Positions 56,101 to 64,000 of a stretch of 64,000 nt of DNA are shown here, piece after piece (the first letter of the stretch is position 1; every line of letters starts with the position of its first letter). The stretch is from the NCBI GenBank assembly GCA_029204225.1, contig CM055092.1:86784537-86848536 (forward strand), in the 5' to 3' direction. Origin of the DNA: Diphasiastrum complanatum (taxonomy: Eukaryota; Streptophyta; Lycopodiopsida; Lycopodiales; Lycopodiaceae). The translations under genes and the position numbers were made by a program. The notes beneath the pieces are model-generated. The model was given only the letters and a program-made list of their open reading frames with translations, made no database searches and was not told where the DNA came from.

Positions 56101-56745
56101 CGCCATGATCTGTACCATGCCAGACATAGCTTTTGCAGTCAGCTCTCTTAGTCAGTTTATGACTAACCCTGGTGTAACACATTGGAACACTTTTATCAGA
56201 GTCATGAGATATCTTCGAGATACTATGGACTTTTGCATTTGTTATGGAACAGTTCGCAACGACAAACTCAATTTACTTAGTGGTTACACAGATGCAAGTT
56301 GGGCAGGAGATGTAAACACTCATAAATCCACTTCCGGATTTACATTTTTCCTTTTTTGGAACAGTCGCAATCAATTTTTGGTAGCTCTATCTTCCACTGA
56401 ATCAGAGTATATCGTAGCCTCTCAAGCTACAAAGGAAGCAATTTGGTTGAGAAACTTACTCTCAAATATCGGTCTGAATCAATATGCTCCGATGACATTA
56501 TTTTGTGATAATCAAAGTGCCATTGCTTTATTAGCCAACCCTAGATTTCATTCTAGGAGTAAGCACATTGAACTGAAGTATCATTTCGTCATAAGAAAAG
56601 TTCTCAACGAAGAGGTCAGATTGCAAACTGCAGAATGCAAGATATGACAGCAGATATTTTTACCAAAGCATTAAGTTTGGAAGAACACAGAAGATTTTGT
56701 GTAGAACTAAGTTTGAAGGTCAAGGCATTCAAGGATTCAGATTAA
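56060..56745 (+). pseudogene. RNase H of I and polypurine tract
   Basis: It encodes YHSIIGSLMYAMICTMPDIA, GYTDASWAGDVNTHKSTSGF, LSSTESEYIVASQATKEAIW and FCDNQSAIALLANPRFHSRS. The catalytic D, E and D are visible. After a frameshift near 56630 the conserved end AADIFTKALSLEEHRRF-like sequence follows, then the polypurine TTAAGGGGGAG at 56742-56752. Confidence 0.92.
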
Positions 56746-56752
56746 GGGGGAG

Positions 56753-57690
56753 TGCTGGATTATTCTCCTTCTTACTAATCGGTTTTAATCTTCATCCATT
56801 GTTTATCCAGTTTTGCGAATTTTCTCGTGTTTTGATACAGTCTGCAAAATTACAAGTGTTTTTACACAGTCTGTAGAAATACACGGAGTTTGACAACAGT
56901 GTCACATTTTTCGCCTGTCAGGAATCCCTTGTAAAAATGCAGTGTCGCCTTTTTCTCCTTTTTCGCCTGACAAGAATCTCATGTAAAAATGCATTCTAAG
57001 TGTCTCAAATGTTAAGGAAATGACTCTGGCAAAGTGTGGGACAACCCTAAATGAGATTTAAGGGCAACTTTGAATTTTTTTCGCAAAAACACGACACTGT
57101 CACCTTTTTGCGACACTTTCGCCTGTGGCAGTTTTAGTTCATTTCTACAGAGTGACAGTTCTACTTCATTTATGCAGACAGACTGTTTACAGCCAATTTT
57201 CACTGCATATCAACAATCAATTTCTGAATTGGTGATCCAATATTGATATGGCAAATTGACTTGACTTATCCAAACTGACAGTTGAATTGTATCTCTTTGA
57301 TGACAAACCTGATACACTACTCCACAACTACAATGACTTGATCGAAATGACTTACCGACTACAAAACCGCAAAATTATCACACTCACCACTCACCAAGAG
57401 CTTCCAAATTGTGATTATTGACCTATTCTTCATCTTCCGTGTGTCCCCCACACAACTCGTTCAATGCAAGTCTTCTATTTTGCCCAATGGCTTTCAATTA
57501 GCACCACCTCGCACTTCAATCACTCGTGACCGCCAATATGTGTACCTTCAAGCTAGCCCATATTTCACGAGAAATTTTGAAGCTACAGATGCGAGTGTCA
57601 ATGCAGCTATCACTTGACTTGACAATACCACTGCCGATCATACCTGTGAGAGCGTTCCTCCAAAACGCCACCTGACGTTGGTCGGTTCTA
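56753..57690 (+). repeat. 3' LTR of I, U3 part
   Basis: It starts TGCTGGATTATTCTCC right after the polypurine tract. Words resembling B and G LTRs (TACACAGTCTG, AACAGTGTCAC, TTTTTCGCCTG) recur. The U5 part that element I has at 46.0-46.5 kb is not found in this orientation here; it lies inverted at 57986-58480. The right boundary is uncertain. Confidence 0.65.
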
Positions 57691-57739
57691 ACAAAAAGAG
57701 TTTAACATAATCACAAGAATTTTTCACCCGTAACCGTCG

Positions 57740-57875
57740 ATAGCACGTCGGCGTGCTATATGAAATGAGAATTTTTTTTGGTAGCCAACCCTGATCTTAT
57801 TTATTTATTTATTTTTATTTATTATTTTTTTGGCCATGCCGCTTAGCATGCTGACGTGCTATCTACGTTGGCTGC
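57740..57875. repeat. cluster of palindromic TAGCACG/CGTGCTA motifs
   Basis: A perfect inverted repeat ATAGCACGTCGGCGTGCTAT lies at 57740-57759 (8-bp arms), with GGTAGCCAAC at 57780-57789. A second, similar hairpin TTAGCATGCTGACGTGCTA lies at 57843-57861, followed by GTTGGCTGC, the complement of the GGTAGCCAAC word. A related arrangement occurs at 51726-51794. No gene. Confidence 0.6.
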
Positions 57876-57985
57876 AAAACACAATTTGAATTTGGATTTT
57901 TTTTTAAGAGTGAGATCTTTAACTATGTACTAAACCACATTCTTAATAATAAACATTAAAGTAGTAGCATAATAAAGGTGGCACA

Positions 57986-58480
57986 TGTCGAAAATAAGAT
58001 GGATAAATTGCAGCGAAAACTCCTACTTCCAATGCATGACTACGCCTATAAAAAATTGAACAAAGCAGTAGTGATGAAAATCACGTTCGATCTTTAGCAA
58101 CTAACTTTGAAATCGCTAGATACTAAGTGATTACGTAGCCAAACGTAAAGTATTGAATTCTCAGACAATTTCTATCAGTTACAAATGCAATATAGAGATG
58201 CATGCATTCTGACATATACTGAACGCAATAAGAAGATTGTATTGATTAAAAAAAACAAAATCAGATGCCAATGAATGCAAGACAATAGCGGATAGAAACA
58301 ACGCACCCTAAGTTGTCTCTGAGTAATTGAGAATAAGTCTGATAATAAGCAGCTCTGCTGATAAGCAATAGCGCAATAGCAACTCTAAAATAAATCTTTA
58401 AAAGACTGAGCTAGAATGCTCAAGAGAGTTCAAGCTTGAAAGCTTGATAGAGAGCTAACTACAATACTTTCTGATTAAGA
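57986..58480 (-). repeat. inverted LTR fragment of the I family
   Basis: Reverse complement of 45990-46486. It has the terminal TGTCGAAAATAAG at 57986, corresponding to CTATTTTCGACA at 46486, but without the primer site behind it. So it is a solo LTR, a 3' LTR, or an inverted piece of the LTR of I. Confidence 0.85.
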
Positions 58481-59373
58481 AACTAACTGATATTAGAACC
58501 ATTTGAGTCAATGGTGTTTTCTTTTTTGTTAAAGCATTAACAATAACGTAGTTAAGTCTCTAAACCTCAAGTGCTATGGAAGTGTCACCCTTCGTTGGAG
58601 GACTGTAAGACAAGTGCGGTGTATAGAGTATAAATAACATTTTTTTTTCACAAGCACAAAACCTACAAGTGCCTAACTTGCAAGAGATTTTCGAGAAACT
58701 CAAAGGTTACAAACTCATCACACTAGATTTCAAGTAGCAAAAGTTTCATACTCTACTTTTTTAGGCTTCCATTTATATGCTTTTCACAACATAACAAAAA
58801 AGTGATTTTCTCTTGTGTGTTCCACTTCAATAGACACCCACTTTAGGGCATAAAAAAATCCAAATATCAAATTATACATACAAGTCAATTTAGGTATACA
58901 TTATATATTAGGGGTTGAGCGCATGGCCTATGTGGGATATCAATGGGTAGCTGTGCAACTAACATAGCCGGTCATCTTACTCTTATGGTTATGGCTCAAC
59001 CCTAAAAGAAGACATGGCTTCAACAACTTCAGAAAAGGTCCTTACACTATAGAGCACAACCTCTCTAGGCAGGTAGGAAAGAATATTTGCCCTATATTGT
59101 ATCTATCTTCAGAGGTAGGCCCTAACCTCAAGAGGCTTGTGGAGGTTGAAAGAGTCAACATCTGGAGACTTGATCATGCCAGAAAGATTTGGTTGCTGCT
59201 TGAAAGATTGTCTCTAGTTGCCTTCGATTGTTGCCTCACGTTCTCCTCTGCTCCCTGCTCTTTGGTCTCTTTGTGGTTCATGTTTGTGCTTCCTTTTCTA
59301 GTCCCACCCACCCCCCCCCCCAACCTCATAGGAGCCTAAAAAAAACGCCATGTCTGTTGGAGGTAGCAACAAC
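58481..59373. other. unassigned region
   Basis: No gene supported. Chance ORFs only. A run of C (about 59310-59320) precedes the GC-richer block. Confidence 0.45.
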
Positions 59374-59556
59374 CTCCGACATGTGGCTGACCCCCACATT
59401 TGAGGAGGTTGCATCCGGATGCAACCTCCACACACGCTCTCGACTTGTGGGCCCAACTATCTCTCTCTCAGCTGGCCCACATGACCGAGGCTGCCACCGG
59501 TGGTTGCCTCTGGTGGCAACTTCCAAAAATGTGGGGTAAGCCACATGTTGGAGGTA
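59374..59556. repeat. imperfect inverted repeat with a 26-bp palindrome
   Basis: The left arm 59374-59417 (CCGACATGTGGCTGACCCCC, ACATTTGAGGAGGTTGC) is complementary, with mismatches, to the right arm 59513-59556 (GGCAACTTCCAAAAATGTGG, GGTAAGCCACATGTTGG). Inside lies a perfect 26-bp palindrome at 59404-59429 (half-site GGAGGTTGCATCC). Another small hairpin, GGAGGTAGCAACAACCTCC, is at 59350-59372. Confidence 0.7.
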
Positions 59557-59767
59557 GAGTGCTACGTCCGACCTATGTGTCATCATCTGATTGGGCATGT
59601 TTTGTCAGCTGGGAGAGACAGGGCGTGCGTGCGTGCGTGCGGAGGTTGACTTTTTAAACCTCCGGGGTCAAAGCCAACTTAGAGGCACAAGAACATTATG
59701 GGAATATTCCCTCCTCCTTGAGACCCTAAAGACCCATGGGAGCTTAATGGCGCTACGTTGGATTTTT

Positions 59768-59823
59768 GCCACGTGGCGAAATCGCAACTAGGAGGCTTTT
59801 GATGGTTAATTGCTAGACACGTG
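59768..59823 (+). promoter_or_regulatory. two G-boxes in a probable promoter
   Basis: GCCACGTGGC (59768-59777, a perfect palindrome) and CACGTG (59818-59823) are 50 bp apart, about 600-660 bp upstream of the transporter ATG at 60428. Sites of this kind bind plant bZIP and bHLH factors. Assignment to the downstream gene is inferred from position. Confidence 0.45.
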
Positions 59824-60427
59824 GCAACATCTGAACGTGCACGATCCGATCTGACGGTGGCGCGGTCGTGAACGAGTGGACCGACACTTTAGTCCCTCCC
59901 TCCCTTCGCCCTGTGCATTGTCCGCCAACAAGCCTTAATCATCTTCAATTTTACTCCAAGTCAACACGGCAGCTCTGAGAAATTCAAGATCTGCTGCCCT
60001 AGGAGAAGACTCGAGCGACCATCGCCATCGCTCGCTCTCATAGATCTGATCTCGCAATTCCATTTTTGCTTCGCATTTGCTTCTGGTTTTTGATGAAGCA
60101 CTGCTGGTGATGGCAGTACAAGTCGTATTTAATGATCTGGCTGGTGTGGAAACGGTGCAAGGATCTTAATTCTGTCACAGATTTCTCGAGCTCAGTGGTT
60201 ATTTTCTGTTTGATACAGATTTTAAGCGGTTTGGTTCAGTTTTGGCGGGGTTTCACCTAATTTGTGATGACATACATTGTGCAAAGGAGCATAGCAAATC
60301 AGTCATTCATTGAAGCTATTTGATGCAAAAAACAATCAGAAGTTCCGTTTTGGTTGTCTACTGAGGCATTTCACTTCTTTTATAATTTTCGGTAAATAGT
60401 GATAAAAGAAAGAAGACGGGGGAAGGG

Positions 60428-60601
60428 ATGAAGAATGGTGTTGTGCAGTGCAAAGTATGTGGGACGCGAGTTCCAGATGCCTCCCCCACCCTACGAACAA
60501 TATCAAAAGCATATGATCGTCACCACAGTAATCAGGCATCGCGTTTTAGGGGACTGAGTCTTCTCCTAGTTTGCATTGACTGCGTGCTGATCGGACTTCA
60601 A
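60428..60601 (+). CDS. CMP-sialic-acid-transporter-like nucleotide-sugar transporter, exon 1
   Basis: It encodes 58 residues starting MKNGVVQCKVCGTRVP and ending RFRGLSLLLVCIDCVLIGLQ, followed by a good donor, CAA|GTAAAG, at 60602. Plant Golgi nucleotide-sugar transporters of the CMP-sialic-acid-transporter-like group begin MKNGM..C.VC, have an AYDRH segment and a first membrane helix ending DC.LVGLQ, where an exon boundary would follow. The start of the first transmembrane helix (LSLLLVCIDCVLIGL) is visible at 43-57. The remaining exons are not seen before 64000, so the gene has a long first intron or is a displaced exon. Family call is from memory of the pattern. Confidence 0.7.
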
Positions 60602-62454
60602 GTAAAGTATCATTGCCTTTTAGCCTCTCGATTTGTTTTTTTAATCTTTTTGGATCAGAAATCATTACGCATCTCATTGCTATTCATTTTCCTCTGACAT
60701 GTACGTAAGGAAAAACACATCGAGCAGGGTTGGGAAAGAATGAGAAATGACAAGCTTTTGAACATTGTTCTGTGCACCTACATCAGTTCTGTTCAAGAGC
60801 GATGGATTGAGTTTCGCATCTAATAGTTCGAGTGTCCACGAATCTTGAACAAGACTCATTCATTATGTATACAAGACTTTAAAAAGTGCTACAAAGAGTA
60901 TAGTCAGTGCGTTAGAGCGAACATTTGTTCATCGATTTGAAAAAACATCCTGCTGCTTAAATCATATCATCCCCGTCAAAATTGCATTGATCAGCACGTT
61001 CTTGCATTACCTTGCGAGTCCTTCTTATTCAGTAGATCTGAGATCTTGGAGATAAGCTCTTACTATCGAGTCAAAATACTGCTGATTCTCAGATTTGCTT
61101 GGTATGCTTATGCTTTTGGAAAGAGCAGGTGGTGCGTAGGAAATGCTTTTGTGACTACGATCCCAAAATTGTTAAGATTTTGTCGAATCTTAAACTTAAG
61201 TAGTCCAATATATTGGTGCTGCAAAGAGCTTCTAAAAGGATAGCTGGATATGGTGCTATTGATAGATTTGTGGCATTTTGTGAATATGCACCAATGTTGC
61301 ATGTCATGTTTTTCTTTGGGTGAAGTTCGCATGGGAGAGAGTGTGCCAAGAACTTGTATATAGCGGTAAGTCTCTCGTTCTATACGTTCTACCTTGGAGA
61401 GATGGATAGTGTGCGCAGGCTATGCCAAGGCACTGCTCTGCCATATGCATGCTATAACCAGTGATGGATGAGGGAAGCTGGTGTGGTATGCGATGCAAGT
61501 ATCTCCCAAGTCTTGATCATAACGGGTTTAGGGTTTAGGGTATGCCGTTCTATTAAAGCTCCAACCAATTCGTTAAGCAAATCTAAGAAGTCCTGTAGTA
61601 AACCATTATCCGTAGATGAATTAAATGTGAGCAAATGAACTTTTGGCCCTTGAATTTAATTCAACCCATGGCTTTAACTTTCTAGCAAATTGGAGGTAAC
61701 AAAGCTCGTCGTTTGGAGTATTTATTCAAACGATGAGCTTTGTTTCTACATGGAAGTTTTGCTCCGGTTTCCTTAAGTTCCAACCAATATAGGAAAGCAC
61801 CTCAATACTAAAAGTAAGTTTGGCATTGTTATCAAATAGATGAAGTCCGGAATCACTTATAACTAAAAATATTCTTTCATTGTACATGCTTTTTGTTATA
61901 TTGGAGTTCTTTGAACTCTACAACCATCGATACTTTTTTTTTTGGTATCAAAAAACAAGCAATTCTCTTTTGAGATGTTTGTCCAAGTTTTAGCTAGATG
62001 GTTTGTGCTAATTCTTCTACAATCACTGATTGACTTTGCTCCCTACCTACCTTCTGTAAGTTTGGTTTCATTTGAAGCAAGCCAAAGTGATGATATGTAA
62101 TTTTTTATTAGGTTTCAATGAGAATGTAAGGACTTTGTTTGCTTGGTTGTCCTCTTTGTGCTAACCTTCATCATCACTGAATCTCCCAATAAGCTCAAGA
62201 GAAGTGATAGAAACTTAACATGTTGGCTTTTGTATGAATTTAGGAAAGCTAATGGGGACGTGTCTTATTCATGTGACCTGCACCTTATTGGGTGCCGATG
62301 ACATGAGTTAGAATCTCATAGCATGTAGTTCATCCTATGCATGATGGAGCTGATGCTGGACAACTTTCTGGGTGGACTTTAAAAATCCATAAAGTTTAAA
62401 GAATAACAAATGTGTTTTTGTTATATTAGGGTACTATCATGAGGATTTAGGAGA
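60602..62454. other. probable intron of the transporter gene
   Basis: About 1.85 kb after the donor with no further transporter exon recognised. Chance ORFs only (for example 61046-61243). No mobile-element domain is seen. Confidence 0.4.
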
Positions 62455-63515
62455 GAGAAAGAAAGAAAGAAAGAAAGCTTTATTAACGTCTTTTCCATGC
62501 CAAAAGGCGTATAAGACGAACAAGTACATCAACTAAGTTGGACACAAGACGGATCAGTGCCGTCAAAGCAGAAAAAACAAACTAACTAACTAGGAAGAGA
62601 GTCATATAGCCAGGATTATATGGTACGTAGACCATTTACATGTTCAACTGGGCATCTCTTCATTTCTCTATCTCTGATTCTATCTCAGAATTATCATTAA
62701 CTATAGGCTTTCGATCTACCAGTCTGATAATGCCATCACGATAGATAAGCCGTTTGCCAGTTGATAGAGCTTCTTGCCTTGCCTTCTTACGTTCTTGAAC
62801 TTGGATGAAAGTAAGATCTTCGTCCAGGTAGATTTTGGTTTCCCGCAATTTGAATCTCTTCCCTAGAACTTCACGCCGGTGAGACACTGATGTGAAGTGA
62901 ATGACAAGAGTATCCAGGTCCTTCTTAGGTCGCCAGGCAGTTTCCATTCCTTTGCTATGGTGTTGAAGATTTTCTTCCAAAAACTTCTCAGCTTCTCGAA
63001 CAACATTTTGAGAGTTCGGAATACCTCTAACACGGACATTGAGAGCCTTATGCTCTCGTAGACGGCTCTCAGTGAACGTGGCTGAGATAAGCGAAGGTGA
63101 AGGCGGAGATGGAGAGATAATTAGAGTGAAGGGAATAGCTACAGTAGTTTCATTATTGTCAAGAATAGGGTTTGATGGAGAGATAGGAACCGCAACAAGC
63201 ATAGAAGGAGGAGGGGTAGGTGGATCTGGCTGTAAGGAAGATGTTGAAGCATTGTTGGAAACGAAGGATGGCTCAAAAGTGGTGGCAACGACTCCTTTGC
63301 GACGTGGCATTATGAGGAATCTGGCAGATCAGCGATGAGGGACAGCAGATGCGATGGAAGACAACGATGGAGCCAGCAGATCAGGGAGCTAGCAGATCAG
63401 CGATGGAGGACAAGTGCAAAAATGCAGAAATGCGATGGAGAGCGCCAGCAGATGGAGCAGGTGCGACGGAGGACAGCCATTGCTAGGCCATGGAGATCCG
63501 CTAGCGCTCAGATCC

Positions 63516-63520
<5 letters not shown>
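62455..63520 (-). mobile_element. ORF1-only LINE-like retroposon
   Basis: On the minus strand there is a 5' region of loosely repeated units (CAGATCAGCGATGGAGGAC-like words on the plus strand, 63320-63480). ORF1 follows (63310-62660), then about 180 bp of 3' sequence with AATAAAGC (62484-62477) and a terminal (CTTT)n tail at 62455-62476. No RT (ORF2) lies between ORF1 and the tail. This layout fits a LINE derivative that lost ORF2. Confidence 0.6.
62660..63310 (-). CDS. LINE ORF1-like RNA-binding protein
   Basis: An open frame of 216 codons. Residues 1-80 are Ser/Pro-rich low complexity (MPRRKGVVATTFEPSFVSNN, PDPPTPPPSMLVAV). From about 90 there is an L1-type ORF1 C-terminal pattern: LNVRVRGIPNSQNVVREAEK, FLEENL, then LDTLVIHFTSVSHRREVLGK, KIYLDEDLTFIQVQERKKAR and GKRLIYRDGIIRLVDRKPIV. 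In L1 elements this protein binds element RNA. No coiled coil is obvious. The frame is intact, unlike most element ORFs here. Family call is moderate. Confidence 0.6.
   Translation of the reverse strand: MPRRKGVVATTFEPSFVSNNASTSSLQPDPPTPPPSMLVAVPISPSNPILDNNETTVAIPFTLIISPSPPSPSLISATFTESRLREHKALNVRVRGIPNSQNVVREAEKFLEENLQHHSKGMETAWRPKKDLDTLVIHFTSVSHRREVLGKRFKLRETKIYLDEDLTFIQVQERKKARQEALSTGKRLIYRDGIIRLVDRKPIVNDNSEIESEIEK

Positions 63521-63598
<78 letters not shown>
63518..63598. repeat. (GA)n microsatellite, about 80 bp
   Basis: An uninterrupted GA run at the 5' side of the LINE-like retroposon. Confidence 0.97.
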
Positions 63599-63600
<2 letters not shown>

Positions 63601-64000
63601 TATGTTGTGTTAGAGAAAACGCGTTTAAGAGCTTTTCATTGGTCCACGTTTGTAATAGATCCTAACACCACAGTAGGGCAAACACTAACTGATCCACCCA
63701 ACCTTGCCTACTCCCTGATATAGAGTAAGCCCCTCCTAGCCCAGTGTGAGGACTGGTAGCATGCTACTGCCAAGTGTCGGCCACGTGGCACTGACGTGGC
63801 CGACTGCACGTCGGGACCCAACTGGGGGCCCTATCCTGCTGACAGGGTCCCTAGGCTGTGTTAGGCCCGCCATGGCTATGGACCGTGCTGGGGCACACTA
63901 CTCACACTGTCTTGCCCTGTTGGTCATGTACACTGGACACGACCCTGACTGTGGTATCTGACCTATCTGTGTTCCCTAGGGTTCGGCACTGGTTACGAGC
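63599..64000. other. unassigned right edge with short palindromes
   Basis: No gene. A 12-bp palindrome GTAGCATGCTAC lies near 63756. An inverted repeat GTCGGCCACGT / ACGTGGCCGAC (11-bp arms, 7-bp loop) lies at 63776-63804 and contains two ACGTGG cores. Confidence 0.5.

Noticed and set aside
59228-59539. 103-codon ORF starting with a signal-like hydrophobic stretch
   Set aside because: Most of it is the inverted-repeat block 59350-59556, which is read in several frames and on both strands equally well; no conserved domain.
63335-63665. ORFs with long Arg-Glu runs
   Set aside because: Translation of the GA tract and of the repetitive 5' region of the LINE-like element.

Overview
The window reads as nuclear DNA of a land plant with a large, repeat-rich genome. 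It holds a canonical plant transcription elongation factor TFIIS gene and the first exon of a plant-type CMP-sialic-acid-transporter-like nucleotide-sugar transporter. Both are embedded in Ty1/copia and Ty3/gypsy LTR retrotransposons, and GA/CT microsatellites are frequent. The very long host intron and this repeat mix would suit a fern or another large-genome non-flowering plant, but the species is an inference only. No bacterial, organellar, tRNA or rRNA gene was recognised.

Left third (1-26 kb): a pile of decayed copia elements. There is a minus-strand gag/integrase remnant (300-1951). Element A1 (2429-6399) has two LTRs, an exact TGTGA target duplication and an intact gag-protease frame, but its integrase and most of its RT are deleted. 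Element B (7081-10957) is also deleted for integrase and RT, and its 3' LTR is cut by the LTR of element C (10958-12960). C is in turn cut by A2 (12961-16614), a second copy of the A family that carries an unexplained open stretch. A2 is broken by the minus-strand element D (16615-20574), which still has recognisable PR, INT, RT and RNase H. A plus-strand RNase H tail and a 158-bp GA tract follow. From 21.2 to 26.2 kb I see AT-rich, mostly unassigned DNA.

Middle (26.2-45.2 kb): the TFIIS gene on the minus strand. Exon 1 (44525-44707) and exon 2 (26196-27026) join in phase 0 to give about 337 codons, separated by an intron of about 17.5 kb. The intron contains a chimeric copia locus E/F (28038-33663) whose RNase H is interrupted by an antisense open reading frame encoding a coiled-coil, basic protein fragment. 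It also contains copia element G (33939-44043, GCAAG target duplication), whose 3' LTR is itself interrupted by minus-strand copia element H (38338-43456).

Right third (45.3-64 kb): a foldback element lies upstream of the TFIIS promoter. Copia element I (about 46.0-57.7 kb) has its gag split by gypsy element J (47376-53348, CTATA on both sides). These are followed by an inverted LTR fragment, palindromic motifs, a GC-richer block with G-boxes, exon 1 of the transporter gene (60428-60601), an ORF1-only LINE-like retroposon (62455-63520, minus) and a second long GA tract.

The mobile elements do not work together. They record successive nested insertions, internal deletions and end truncations around two host genes. 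All element coding regions except the A1 gag-protease frame and the LINE ORF1 are visibly broken.
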